Shown one piece after another: positions 9,543 to 17,999 of a DNA stretch of 64,000 nucleotides. Positions within the stretch are counted from its first letter, which is position 1; the number at the start of each line of letters is the position of its first letter. The DNA is from Mycolicibacterium peregrinum (GTDB lineage: Bacteria; Actinomycetota; Actinomycetes; Mycobacteriales; Mycobacteriaceae): the NCBI RefSeq assembly GCF_001665625.1, contig NZ_LZSY01000021.1:62001-126000 (forward strand), in the 5' to 3' direction. A program made the position numbers and the translations under genes. Under the pieces are notes generated by a model, which was not told the DNA's origin, did no database searches, and worked only from the letters and a program-made list of their open reading frames with translations.

Positions 9543-10178
9543 ATGAACTCCACGCCCGCACATTCGCTGTTCGACGAAGCCTACGAGTCCCGTACCGCGC
9601 CATGGGTCATCGGCGAGCCGCAACCGGCCATCGTCGAGTTGGAACGCACCGGCCTTCTGGGCGGCAAGGTGCTCGATGTCGGCTGCGGCGCCGGTGAACA
9701 CACCATGCTGCTGACCCGGCTCGGGTACGACGTACTCGGCATCGACTTCTCCGAACATGCCGTGGCCCAGGCCCGGGAGAACGCGACGCAGCAGGGTATC
9801 GACGCGCACTTCGCCGTCGCCGATGCGACCCGGCTCGGTGAGGCGGAGGGCCCGCGGTACGACACCATCGTCGACAGCGCGCTGTTCCACGTCTTCGACG
9901 ATGCCGACCGGCCCCGCTATGTGGCCGCTCTGCACCGGGTGTGCCGGCCGGGTGCGACGGTGCACGTATTGGCGCTGTCCGACGCGGGCCGCGGTTTCGG
10001 ACCCCAGGTCAGCGAGGAGATCATCCGACAGGCCTTCTCCGAAGGCTGGGACCTGGAATCTCTGGAGACCACGACATACCGCGGCGTGGTGGGTGCCGCG
10101 CATGCCGAGGCGATCGGCGAGCCGGTCGGGGCCCGGGTCGACGAGCCGGCGTGGCTGGCCCGGGTCCGCAGGCTCTGA
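9543..10178 (+). CDS. Class I SAM-dependent methyltransferase (211 aa)
   Basis: The Rossmann-type SAM site is clear: KVLDVGCGAGEHTM (motif I), YDVLGIDFSEHAV (motif II) and AVADATRL, followed by YDTIVDSALFHVF. The C-terminal part covers VCRPGATVHVLALSD. Similar proteins are annotated as thiopurine or small-molecule methyltransferases; the substrate cannot be told from sequence. It is transcribed alone on the plus strand, divergent from the SnoaL-like gene and convergent with the DUF6285 gene, which ends five bases away. Confidence 0.8.
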   Translation: MNSTPAHSLFDEAYESRTAPWVIGEPQPAIVELERTGLLGGKVLDVGCGAGEHTMLLTRLGYDVLGIDFSEHAVAQARENATQQGIDAHFAVADATRLGEAEGPRYDTIVDSALFHVFDDADRPRYVAALHRVCRPGATVHVLALSDAGRGFGPQVSEEIIRQAFSEGWDLESLETTTYRGVVGAAHAEAIGEPVGARVDEPAWLARVRRL

Positions 10179-10183
10179 CGGGT

Positions 10184-10531
10184 TCACGGCTCGTCGTAGC
10201 CCGGATGTGCGGCGGCGAGCCGTTGACGCACCAGGACGCGCAGGCAGGCGGTGACGTCGTCGGCTCGGTCGTCGAGCTGCCCGGACCGGATCGCCGCCGC
10301 GAGTGAGGCCTCGTCGGTGAAGCCGACGCCGCTCAGTGCGGCTTCGGCGACCGGGACGGCTTCGGCGGCCAGCAGTTCGCGTTCGACCATGCGCAGCGCA
10401 TTGGCCGCAACCCGGGCCTGAAACTTGACCGGAGCGGCAACCGACTCACTGTCGCGCACCTCGGTGTCGAGGAACTCCGCGACCGCAGCCACCAGCTCGG
10501 CTGCGGTCGGCCGTCCGTACAGGTTGATCAC
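10184..10531 (-). CDS. DUF6285 protein, candidate LvaB-like kinase partner (115 aa)
   Basis: This small, mostly helical protein begins INLYGRPTAAELVAAVAEFLD and has no membrane segment. Proteins of this type lie next to APH-family kinases. In Pseudomonas putida the small protein LvaB is needed for the activity of the kinase LvaA on 4-hydroxyvaleryl-CoA. Here the GTG start overlaps the kinase stop as GTGA, and the kinase in turn overlaps an acyl-CoA dehydrogenase, giving the same three components as lvaABC. The LvaB assignment is an inference from size, gene order and coupling. It is the last gene of the eight-gene operon. Confidence 0.7.
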   Translation of the reverse strand: MINLYGRPTAAELVAAVAEFLDTEVRDSESVAAPVKFQARVAANALRMVERELLAAEAVPVAEAALSGVGFTDEASLAAAIRSGQLDDRADDVTACLRVLVRQRLAAAHPGYDEP

Positions 10532-11508
10532 CAGCTGCTCCCGTCCAGCAGACCCAACAGATCCCACTCCGTCTCGCAGACCCGACGGCCAATGGTCGCC
10601 AGCTCCACCGACCGGGTCTGCCCGCTCAGATGGCGCTCGGCCTGATAGCGGCAGATCACGCCCCAGCGCAGGGTGGCGAGCACGAGCCACCAGCGGATCG
10701 CCGATCGGTCCAGCGCCTGCCCGCCGGCTTGCTCGTAGGCGCTCAGGAAGGACTCGATGCTGCCCAGCCCACCGGCGCCGAGGTCGCCCGGCGCGCCGAA
10801 CCGCCAGGCCCGGATGCAGAACCAGGCCAGGTCCTCGTACACCTCGCCGAGGTGCACCAACTCCCAGTCCAGTACCGCGGCCAGACCCGAGTCGTCCACG
10901 ATCAGGTTGCCCATCCGGAAGTCGCCATGCACCAGCCGCAGCGGTGACGCGGGCGGCCGGTTGGTTTCCAGCCAGCGAAAGGCCCATTCGAAAGTGGCGG
11001 TGGTATCGCCCATCTCGTCGAGCTGCCCGCGCCACTGGGAAATCTGGTCGAGCTCCACGAGGCCGGCCAGCGCCGGCGGTTCGGCCCGGTGGATGGCGGC
11101 CAGCGCCTGCGCGCACTGCGCGAGCAGCCGGGACCGGCCGGCGTCGTCGAGCATGCGCTGAATACGCCGCACGATGGTCTCGCCACCGATGAAGTCGCAG
11201 ATCAGGAACGGATCGCCCAGGGCGGCAACGGAATTGTCGGCGACGATCACGTGGGGGACCGGCGCCCCGGCCCGGGCCGCAGCCTGTTGGGCGCCGGCCT
11301 CCAGCTCCATGCCGGCGTGCACCTCGTCAGGTGCGCCGGTCCGCAGGATCAGGGCACGCCGGGCCGAGTCCGTGACCGCATCGAACGACCACGTGGTGCG
11401 GCTGGCGCCGCCGGTCAGCTCGCGCAGATTCTCGACGGCGACCTCGGCGCCGAGCACCGGGGTGAGGACGTCGACCAGTCGGGGAGTGAGCAAGGCGGGG
11501 CTGGTCAC
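10528..11508 (-). CDS. APH-family phosphotransferase, candidate hydroxyacyl-CoA kinase (LvaA-like, 326 aa)
   Basis: The protein kinase-like APH fold is shown by GGASRTTWSFD (nucleotide loop), the invariant catalytic block LVHGDFRMGNLIVDD and the metal-binding AVLDWELVHLGEVYEDLAWF. Such kinases next to acyl-CoA dehydrogenases phosphorylate 4-hydroxyacyl-CoA esters (LvaA in P. putida; the kinase domains of human ACAD10/ACAD11). It overlaps its neighbours on both sides by ATGA and GTGA. Antibiotic resistance is unlikely given this catabolic context. A CoA-ester substrate is inferred, not shown. Confidence 0.8.
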   Translation of the reverse strand: MTSPALLTPRLVDVLTPVLGAEVAVENLRELTGGASRTTWSFDAVTDSARRALILRTGAPDEVHAGMELEAGAQQAAARAGAPVPHVIVADNSVAALGDPFLICDFIGGETIVRRIQRMLDDAGRSRLLAQCAQALAAIHRAEPPALAGLVELDQISQWRGQLDEMGDTTATFEWAFRWLETNRPPASPLRLVHGDFRMGNLIVDDSGLAAVLDWELVHLGEVYEDLAWFCIRAWRFGAPGDLGAGGLGSIESFLSAYEQAGGQALDRSAIRWWLVLATLRWGVICRYQAERHLSGQTRSVELATIGRRVCETEWDLLGLLDGSSW

Positions 11509-12749
11509 CGCTTTGCCTTGCCGAACCCGAACAACCGCTGCGCCACCCGACGCATCTGGATCTCCTCGGCGCCCTCGGTGATCCGGTACCGCCGGTGGTG
11601 GCGGTAGATGTGCTCGAACGGTTCGTGACGGCTGTATCCGATGCCGCCGTGCACCTGCATGGCCCGGTCGGCGGCCTCACACACCAGCCGATTGGCGCGG
11701 TAGTTGGCCATCGACACCTTGTCGGACACCTCCATATGGTGGTTCTGGTCCAGTTGCGTTGCGGCATAACGGACGAGCAGCCTGACCATCTGCGCCTCGG
11801 TCTGCAATTCCACCAGTGGCCACTGCACGGCCTGGTTCACTGCCAGCGGCTTGCCGAACACCATCCGCCGGTTGGCGTAGTCCACGGCACGGTCGATACA
11901 GAACTGGGCGGCGCCCAGGCTGCTGGCCGCCTGACGAATGCGGTTCTCGTGCAGGAAGGTCTGCCCGACCTCCAGACCGCGGCCGATCTCGCCGAGCACC
12001 GCGTCGGCCGGCACGCGTACATCCTTCAGTTCGACCTCACCGTGATCGGTGGGCATGTTGAACGTCCACCAGTAGAACGGGACGGTGAATCCCGGCGCGT
12101 CGGTGGGCACGAGGAATGCGGTGATTCCCTGAGCTGATCCGGCACTGCCCGACGTCCGGGCGAAGATCAGATCATGGGTGGCCCGGTGCACTCCGGTATT
12201 CCACCGCTTGCGCCCGTTGATGATCCAGCCGTCCCCATCGGCTACTGCCGTCGTCTCCAACCAGGTGGCATCCGAACCGTGGTCGGGTTCGGTCAATCCG
12301 AACGCCATGGAACGCTTGCCGGTGAGCATCGCCTCGACCCAGTCCGCCTTCTGGGCCTCGGTGCCGAAGCGGTCCATCATGATCACCTGAGGGAAGTTCC
12401 CCACGATCGAGGACTCGTCCTGCAGATCGTTGTGCAGCCCCAGCCCCTTGTGCGCCAGGTGTTCCCGGATGACCGCCATGTCCAGGTTGCTGCCGTCACG
12501 CCCACCGAACCGGGCGGGCAGGCCGTACCGCAGCCACCCGGCCGCATCCGCACGCCGACGCATCTCGTCGAGCAGGTCCTCCCAGGCCCGGGCGGGCACT
12601 CCGCCGTTCTCCCAGTCGGTGCGGGCATATTCGCGGCGCTGGTCGAAGTACTGCATGTGCTCACGCTCAAGCGGCTTGATCTCGGCCTCGATGAACTCGT
12701 CCATCTCGGTGAGCACGGTTGAAAGATGCTCGGGCAAAGCGAAATCCAC
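11505..12749 (-). CDS. Acyl-CoA dehydrogenase family protein (LvaC-like, 414 aa)
   Basis: This is an ACAD-fold flavoprotein with the FAD/substrate motif FGLTEPDHGSDATWL, the helical C-terminal domain and RAMQVHGGIGYSRHEPFEH. The catalytic-base position is occupied by glutamate (RITEGAEEIQ). In the LvaABC and ACAD10/11 pathways the ACAD partner removes the phosphate from a 4-phosphoacyl-CoA and delivers a 3-hydroxyacyl-CoA. The overlapping kinase and DUF6285 genes suggest the same role here. It could alternatively be an ordinary acyl-CoA dehydrogenase. The GTG start has GAGAGA upstream, 20 bases after the TetR gene. Confidence 0.82.
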   Translation of the reverse strand: MDFALPEHLSTVLTEMDEFIEAEIKPLEREHMQYFDQRREYARTDWENGGVPARAWEDLLDEMRRRADAAGWLRYGLPARFGGRDGSNLDMAVIREHLAHKGLGLHNDLQDESSIVGNFPQVIMMDRFGTEAQKADWVEAMLTGKRSMAFGLTEPDHGSDATWLETTAVADGDGWIINGRKRWNTGVHRATHDLIFARTSGSAGSAQGITAFLVPTDAPGFTVPFYWWTFNMPTDHGEVELKDVRVPADAVLGEIGRGLEVGQTFLHENRIRQAASSLGAAQFCIDRAVDYANRRMVFGKPLAVNQAVQWPLVELQTEAQMVRLLVRYAATQLDQNHHMEVSDKVSMANYRANRLVCEAADRAMQVHGGIGYSRHEPFEHIYRHHRRYRITEGAEEIQMRRVAQRLFGFGKAKR

Positions 12750-12769
12750 GGTGATCTCTCTTTCTCGGG

Positions 12770-13381
12770 TCAGAAGCCGTACAGGGTTCTCTTCCAGATG
12801 GTGGACAAGGTCGTGATGGCCTCGGCGTCGCTGATCTCGATGCCGAGACCGGAATGACCGACGAATACCGTGGTGAAGTTCTCGAACAGCAAGGCGATGG
12901 CTGCCGCCACGTGTTCCGGTTGTAGGCCCTGGGCGTGGCCCTGGTCCTGCGCGTGGTGCACCGAGGCGATGACGATGTCGACACCGAACCGCCGGAACTT
13001 GTTCTGCACATCGGCAAATCGCTGCTGCGTCGCAGCCAACTGGGCAACCGCGATCATGATGCCGATGTTCTGTTTGAAGATGTTCCAGTAGCCGGTGACG
13101 ACCGTGGTGAAGAACTCGGTGTCCTCCGGAGAGTCCGGCAGGTGCAGGTTCAGCCCCGACGGCTCGACGACGTCGTGCAGGAAGGATTCGGCCAGCGCCG
13201 CCAGCAGATCCTCCTTGTCGGTGAAATACCGGTAGAACACTGCTGGACTCTTGCCCGCGGCGGAGGTGATATCCGAGAGCGTGGTGCCGTGAAAACCGCG
13301 TTCGGCAAAAAGTTTCCGCGCGGCGAGCTCGATCGCCGATCGGGTCTGGCGGCCTTTGGTGCCCAGCTCGGCAGCGGTCAT
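12770..13381 (-). CDS. TetR family regulator inside the catabolic operon (203 aa)
   Basis: The N-terminal helix-turn-helix is RKLFAERGFHGTTLSDITSAAGKSPAVFYRYFTDKEDLL, split here only by reading: the recognition helix covers SAAGKSPAVFYRYF. The C-terminal ligand domain is variable. It sits between the HMG-CoA-lyase-like gene (seven-base gap) and the acyl-CoA dehydrogenase, so it is co-transcribed with the pathway and probably controls the promoter at 17863-17891. Its ligand is likely a pathway CoA ester, which is inference. Confidence 0.85.
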   Translation of the reverse strand: MTAAELGTKGRQTRSAIELAARKLFAERGFHGTTLSDITSAAGKSPAVFYRYFTDKEDLLAALAESFLHDVVEPSGLNLHLPDSPEDTEFFTTVVTGYWNIFKQNIGIMIAVAQLAATQQRFADVQNKFRRFGVDIVIASVHHAQDQGHAQGLQPEHVAAAIALLFENFTTVFVGHSGLGIEISDAEAITTLSTIWKRTLYGF

Positions 13382-13388
13382 CGACGCC

Positions 13389-14291
13389 TCAGTTCAAGAT
13401 CCGGTCGCCTGCGTGCAGCAGGGCACTGGGAAGCTCGTGGCCCACGGCTTCCTGTGCGACACGTGCGGCGTCGATCGCGGCCGACAGGTCGACGTCGACG
13501 GCGATATCGCTGTCGCGCAACAGGTAGACCAGATCTTCGGTGGCGATGTTGCCGCTGGCTCCCGGGGCGAACGGGCAGCCGCCCAGCCCGCCGACCGATG
13601 CGTCCAAGCGGGTGACCCCGGATTGCACCGCCGCGTAGGCACTGGCCAGACCCGCGCCGCGGGTGTTGTGGAAGTGCGCACCCAGTGGCAGGCCCCCGGT
13701 CAGCGGCCGGACCTGAGCGATCAGAGAGCTCACCCGACGCGGGGTGGTCGTGCCGATGGTGTCGGCGATGGCGATCCGGTTGACGCCGAAACCGACTGCG
13801 GACGAAACGATGTCGAGCACCCGCTGCGGATCGGTCGGGCCGTCGAACGGGCAGTCCCACGCGGTGGCGATGATGACCTCCACCGAGGTGTTGCTGTCTG
13901 CCGCGATGGCCACGATCTCGGCGATCTGCGCCGTGGCCTCGGCCGAGGTGCGTCCGACGTTGGCCTGGGAGTGGGCGTCGGAGGCGGACACCACGTACTC
14001 GATCGAGCCCAGCCCCGCGGCAATGGCGCGTTTGGCGCCGTTGGGGCTGGCCACCAGGGCGGAGAACTCGACGTCGGGGAACTTGTGCAGTTCCTCGGCG
14101 AGTTCGGCCGCATCGGCCAATGCGGGCACTTTCGAGGGTGAGACAAATGCCGTCGCCTCCACCTCACGTACCCCGGTGGCCACGATGGCCTCAAGGATTG
14201 CAACCTTGGCGGACAACGGAATCGGCGCCTCGATCTGCAGGCCGTCGCGTAGACACACCTCGCGGATGTCGACCTTCTCGGGCAGGTTCAT
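13389..14291 (-). CDS. Hydroxymethylglutaryl-CoA lyase family aldolase (300 aa)
   Basis: The TIM-barrel HMGL signature is clear: VCLRDGLQIE with the catalytic arginine and aspartate, VEATAFVSPSKVPALADA, the GAHFHNTRGAGLASAYAA metal histidines, and GGLGGCPFAPGASGNIATED with the catalytic cysteine. HMG-CoA lyase yields acetyl-CoA and acetoacetate; related enzymes cleave other 3-hydroxy-3-methylacyl-CoA esters. The start at 14291 lies one base from the CoA-transferase stop; an upstream ATG at 14312 would overlap that gene. Pairing with a CoA-transferase is typical for terminal steps of branched-chain or terpenoid catabolism. Confidence 0.88.
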   Translation of the reverse strand: MNLPEKVDIREVCLRDGLQIEAPIPLSAKVAILEAIVATGVREVEATAFVSPSKVPALADAAELAEELHKFPDVEFSALVASPNGAKRAIAAGLGSIEYVVSASDAHSQANVGRTSAEATAQIAEIVAIAADSNTSVEVIIATAWDCPFDGPTDPQRVLDIVSSAVGFGVNRIAIADTIGTTTPRRVSSLIAQVRPLTGGLPLGAHFHNTRGAGLASAYAAVQSGVTRLDASVGGLGGCPFAPGASGNIATEDLVYLLRDSDIAVDVDLSAAIDAARVAQEAVGHELPSALLHAGDRILN

Positions 14292-14292
14292 G

Positions 14293-15495
14293 TCACAGCA
14301 CCCCCTCTGCACGCAGGGTTTCCAGGTCTTGTGCGCTGCGCCCGAGCAGGTCGCCGTACACCTCGTCGTTGTGCTGGCCTGGCCGGGCCGAGCCGGCGTT
14401 GCGGATCGTGCCAGGTGACTCGGAGAGCACCGGGACGACGCCGGGGCCCTTGACGTTGCGCTGCACGCGCTCGTCCCAATGGTCGGCCAGCATGCCGCGG
14501 GCCTGCAGTTGCGGGTCCTGCATGACCTCGGCGACGGTGTTGATCGGCCCGCTGATCACCCCGACTTGTGACAGGGTCTCGATGATGTCGTCTGGCTCGC
14601 GTTTGGCTGCCCAATCACCGATGATCTTGTCCAGCTCATCCTGATTGCGGCCCCGGGCAACATGATTGGAGAACCTGTCGTCGGTTGCCAGCTCGGGGCT
14701 ACCCATCGCGGCGCACAACCGGCGGAACACGGTGTCCTGGTTCGCCGCGATCACCACCCAGCTGCCGTTGGCACTCTGGTAGATGTTCGACGGCGCGATG
14801 CCTTCCAGCCGGGTGCCCGACGGTCCGCGGACCACACCGCCGACGTCGTAGTCGGGGATGGTGGATTCCTGCACTGCCAGGCAACTTTCGGTCAGCGCGG
14901 TGTCGACGACCTGACCCTCACCGGTGACGGTCCGCCGGTACAGGGCAGCCAGCGCGCCCTGTGCGGCGAACATGCCGGCCAGGCTGTCGCCCAGCGACAG
15001 GGCCAGCCGCGGTGGGGGACCGCCGGGGAACCCGTTCATGTGGCGCAGTCCGCTCGAGGCCTCGGCCACCGAGGCGTAACCGGCCTTGCCGGCATCGGGC
15101 CCGGTCTGCCCATACCCCGACACCCGCACCAGGATGATGCCCTTGTTGCGTTCTCGCAGAACGTCGTAGCCCAGATTCCACTTCTCCAGGGTGCCGGGCC
15201 GGAAGTTCTCCACGATGATGTCGGACCGCTCGACCAGGTCCAGAAAAAGCTCGCGGCCCTTGGCGGTGCGAAGGTCCAGGGTGACGGCCTTCTTGTTGCG
15301 GGCGTGCACGGTCCAGAAGAAGTGGTGCCCGTCGAGCTCGGCCTGTCCCCAGGTGCGCAGCGGATCCGGGGTGGCCGGCAGTTCGATCTTGATGACCTCG
15401 GCGCCCATGTCGCCCAGCAGCCTGCCGGCGAACGGACCGGAGATCAGAGTGCCGAGTTCGATCACCCTGATGCCGTCGAGAGGTCCGGTCGTCAT
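14293..15495 (-). CDS. CaiB/BaiF family CoA-transferase (400 aa)
   Basis: This is a class III CoA-transferase. It opens with LDGIRVIELGTLISGPFAGRLLGDMGAEVIKIE in family style, with the catalytic aspartate expected in the conserved GDSLAGMFAA region. It would move CoA between an acyl-CoA donor and a free acid, for example activating an acid for the adjacent HMGL-like enzyme. The ATG at 15495 overlaps the hydrolase stop as ATGA. A GTC codon two positions upstream is not a start. Substrates are unknown. Confidence 0.87.
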   Translation of the reverse strand: MTTGPLDGIRVIELGTLISGPFAGRLLGDMGAEVIKIELPATPDPLRTWGQAELDGHHFFWTVHARNKKAVTLDLRTAKGRELFLDLVERSDIIVENFRPGTLEKWNLGYDVLRERNKGIILVRVSGYGQTGPDAGKAGYASVAEASSGLRHMNGFPGGPPPRLALSLGDSLAGMFAAQGALAALYRRTVTGEGQVVDTALTESCLAVQESTIPDYDVGGVVRGPSGTRLEGIAPSNIYQSANGSWVVIAANQDTVFRRLCAAMGSPELATDDRFSNHVARGRNQDELDKIIGDWAAKREPDDIIETLSQVGVISGPINTVAEVMQDPQLQARGMLADHWDERVQRNVKGPGVVPVLSESPGTIRNAGSARPGQHNDEVYGDLLGRSAQDLETLRAEGVL

Positions 15496-16718
15496 AGTGA
15501 CTGCTCCGGTGCCCGGTCGCTTCGCTCCTGCCCGCCGAATCCGTGCCGGTGCAGCCAATCCGTGCTGATTGCGACGGCCTGGCGCAGGGTGCCGCGCTGA
15601 TCCGGACCCGAGTAGTAATGGTTGGCACCGGGGATCTCGTGCATCTCCTTGTCGGAATGCCCGATCGCCTCGAACAGCCGACGGGTGTGGCTCGGCGTGC
15701 ACGCGTCGTCGGCCAGGTTGCCGATCACCAGCGCGGGGACCGCGATGTCCGGCCCGGCCTTGACGGCGTCACCGTTGGCATCGTCATAGCTCCACTGCGA
15801 CAGCCAGCTGCGCAGAGTGCAGAAACGCGCCAGTCCGACCGGACTCATGTTGACCACCTGCGGATCACCCAGATAACACGTGCCGGGCTGACGATCGTTG
15901 GGATCGACGGTCGGGTCCAGCCAGCGCGGGTCGGCCATGGTGCCGTGCACGACGAATGCGAATTCGTCATCGGGACGTCCGGCGGCCTTGAGCTCGGCGA
16001 GTTTTTCTTTGACCCACTTGGTGATCCGCCGGTTGCGGGCGATCTGGGCCTGGTGGTAACGCTCCAGGAACTCCGCGGTGTAAGGCGGCTGATTGGGGTT
16101 TTCCGGGTTGTAGAGATCCAGTTCCGGGTCGCGCTTGGAGGGATCGTTCTCATCGAGGATGGACGCGTCCATCCATTCGGTCATGGTGCCGTGCCGGCTG
16201 ATATGGGCCGCGAGCAGCATGATTCCATCGGCCGGGATCAAGCCCAGTTTGGTCAGATCGGGCCCGTCGCCAGAGGGGCTTGCCGTCACCGTCGGGTTCT
16301 GCGCCTGCTGTTGGTAGAACACCGAAAGGGATCCGCCGCCGCTCCAGCCGGCCAGCACCACCTTGTCGTATCCGAGTCGGTTCTTCGCGTCCTTGATGCA
16401 CTCGCCGAGATCCTCGACCACCTTCTCCATCAGCAGGGCCGAGTCGGTGCCACGGAACCGGCTGTTGCAGTAGATGACGTGGTGGCCGGCGCGGGCCAGC
16501 GCGTTGATCATCGGTAGGTAGGCGCCGCCGCCGATCGGGTGCATGAACACCAACACGGTGTCGGACGGCTTCTTGGGGCGCAGCAGGTAGCTCTCGAGTA
16601 CGACCAGCTCGGCGACGCCGCCGTACACGTCGCGCACCGACGAGTTGTTCTGGTAGGCAACCAGGTACGGGATGCGGTCGTACTCGTGCTTCACAGGTGC
16701 TTCGGTGGTTGCAGTCAT
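15492..16718 (-). CDS. Alpha/beta hydrolase (408 aa)
   Basis: The nucleophile elbow GWSGGGSLSVFY places a serine near residue 125, and the N-terminal VFMHPIGGGAYLPM supplies the oxyanion region. A C-terminal PGANHYYSG gives a candidate catalytic histidine. The family includes esterases and C-C hydrolases. Between a ring-cleaving-dioxygenase-like enzyme and a CoA-transferase it could hydrolyse a ring-fission product or lactone, which is inference. It follows the dioxygenase gene by two bases. There is no signal peptide. Confidence 0.8.
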   Translation of the reverse strand: MTATTEAPVKHEYDRIPYLVAYQNNSSVRDVYGGVAELVVLESYLLRPKKPSDTVLVFMHPIGGGAYLPMINALARAGHHVIYCNSRFRGTDSALLMEKVVEDLGECIKDAKNRLGYDKVVLAGWSGGGSLSVFYQQQAQNPTVTASPSGDGPDLTKLGLIPADGIMLLAAHISRHGTMTEWMDASILDENDPSKRDPELDLYNPENPNQPPYTAEFLERYHQAQIARNRRITKWVKEKLAELKAAGRPDDEFAFVVHGTMADPRWLDPTVDPNDRQPGTCYLGDPQVVNMSPVGLARFCTLRSWLSQWSYDDANGDAVKAGPDIAVPALVIGNLADDACTPSHTRRLFEAIGHSDKEMHEIPGANHYYSGPDQRGTLRQAVAISTDWLHRHGFGGQERSDRAPEQSL

Positions 16719-16720
16719 GT

Positions 16721-17824
16721 CTAGTGTTGCCCCAGGTCGTTGGCGAGGATTTCAGCGGACGGGATGAGACGACGGCGGGTGTCGATGGCGATCACCGACC
16801 AGTCGACCCGGTCGTAGTCGTCGAACTTGCGGCGCGCGCGTTCGCGCGCCTTCTCGGGCGCCCCATGGTGAACGCCTTGCGGTGCATGGGAAACCAGACC
16901 GGGCGGCATCGGGATGCCGTAGAGGGTTCCGCCGTGGAAGAACGCGATCTCGTCGTAGTCGACGTTGCGGTGGTACCAGGGAGTGCGTTCGGTGCCCGGC
17001 ACGCTCTCGGCGGGTTTGGGTAGGAAGTTCATCACGTACACACCGGTGGCCTGCATGAAGAGGTGCACCGTCGGTGGCAGGTGCACGCTCTCGGAGGTGA
17101 TGACGGTGTAGTCCTCGATGTTGAAGGTGAACGGGAAGTTGTCGCCCCGCCAGCCTTCCACGTCAAGGGGATTGTGTTGGTAGAACAGCGAAGTCGGACC
17201 GCCGTCATGAATGAGGCGCACCTCGTACTCGTCCCGCCCGTCATCGTCGATGGGTTGCGGTTCGGGGATGGTGACCTGCGCCGGGTCGAAGGGGAAGTGG
17301 CGGCCCAGGGTGCCCGCCGGCGGGACCCGGAAATCGTCGGTGGCCTGGACCATGAGGAAAGTACTCGCTCCGTCCTCTCCACTGTCCGGCACCTGACGGA
17401 ACGTGCAGGCCTTCGGGATGTACACCCAGTCGCCTTCGCGGTAGCGCAGTGGGCCGAATTCGGTTTCCAGCAGGCCCGCGCCCTTGTGCACGAACAACAG
17501 CAGGTCGCCGTCGACGTAGCGGACGAAGAACGGCATCTCCTCGCTACGGCGGCTCAGCAGCACCTGGCAGTCCGCGTTGGAGAACATCAGCAGCGGACCG
17601 CCGTGCGCGTCGGTGGCGTCGCTGGGCTTGAGCTCACTGGACAAGACATCGGTGGGGCGCAGGGGGCCGACGGTGCGGTAGGCGGTGGGGTCGTTGCGCC
17701 GGTACATGTTGGCGGTGCGGCCGACGAAGCCGCCGCGGCCGAGTTCGTCGTCCTTGAGGCCGTCGAGGTCGGCATGCACCCGCTTCGGGGTCTTGCCTTT
17801 ACGCAGGTGGACGAATGATTCCAT
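16721..17824 (-). CDS. Homogentisate 1,2-dioxygenase-like cupin enzyme (367 aa)
   Basis: The C-terminal half keeps the three iron ligands of homogentisate dioxygenase: a histidine in WYHRN (about 285), a glutamate in DYDEIAF (about 292) and a histidine in GVHHGAPEKAR (about 319). The protein is shorter than classical HmgA (about 430-445 residues), and no fumarylacetoacetase or maleylacetoacetate isomerase gene lies nearby, so the substrate may not be homogentisate. It is the first gene of the eight-gene operon. AGGAG sits six bases before the ATG and a good promoter precedes it. Confidence 0.8.
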   Translation of the reverse strand: MESFVHLRKGKTPKRVHADLDGLKDDELGRGGFVGRTANMYRRNDPTAYRTVGPLRPTDVLSSELKPSDATDAHGGPLLMFSNADCQVLLSRRSEEMPFFVRYVDGDLLLFVHKGAGLLETEFGPLRYREGDWVYIPKACTFRQVPDSGEDGASTFLMVQATDDFRVPPAGTLGRHFPFDPAQVTIPEPQPIDDDGRDEYEVRLIHDGGPTSLFYQHNPLDVEGWRGDNFPFTFNIEDYTVITSESVHLPPTVHLFMQATGVYVMNFLPKPAESVPGTERTPWYHRNVDYDEIAFFHGGTLYGIPMPPGLVSHAPQGVHHGAPEKARERARRKFDDYDRVDWSVIAIDTRRRLIPSAEILANDLGQH

Positions 17825-17862
17825 GCTCGACTCCTGAAGGTGCGGGGCAAAAACTGAAAGTG

Positions 17863-17891
17863 ACTTTACTTTTCATTACGGCGGCTGACAA
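17863..17891 (-). promoter_or_regulatory. Promoter of the eight-gene catabolic operon
   Basis: On the minus strand TTGTCA (17891-17886) and TAAAGT (17868-17863) are separated by exactly 17 bases. The predicted start near 17856 gives a leader of about 32 bases with AGGAG before the ATG at 17824. A TGAAA-N11-TTTCA inverted repeat spans the -10 and could be a repressor site. Confidence 0.55.
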
Positions 17892-17999
17892 GGGGTGACA
17901 AGGCAACGATCTGTCGCGTTTTGGGTCTGACTCGCCGGGGTAGCCCTTGATGGGCGTCCACGCCCGCTGCTGCACGTCGGTGTCAACGAAAGGACTCGC

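Noticed and set aside
10528-11508. Aminoglycoside resistance kinase
   Set aside because: The APH fold is present, but overlap with an acyl-CoA dehydrogenase and a DUF6285 gene points to a CoA-ester kinase.
14662-15600. 312-codon plus-strand frame opposite the CoA-transferase
   Set aside because: It has no recognisable motif and mirrors codon bias of the real minus-strand gene.
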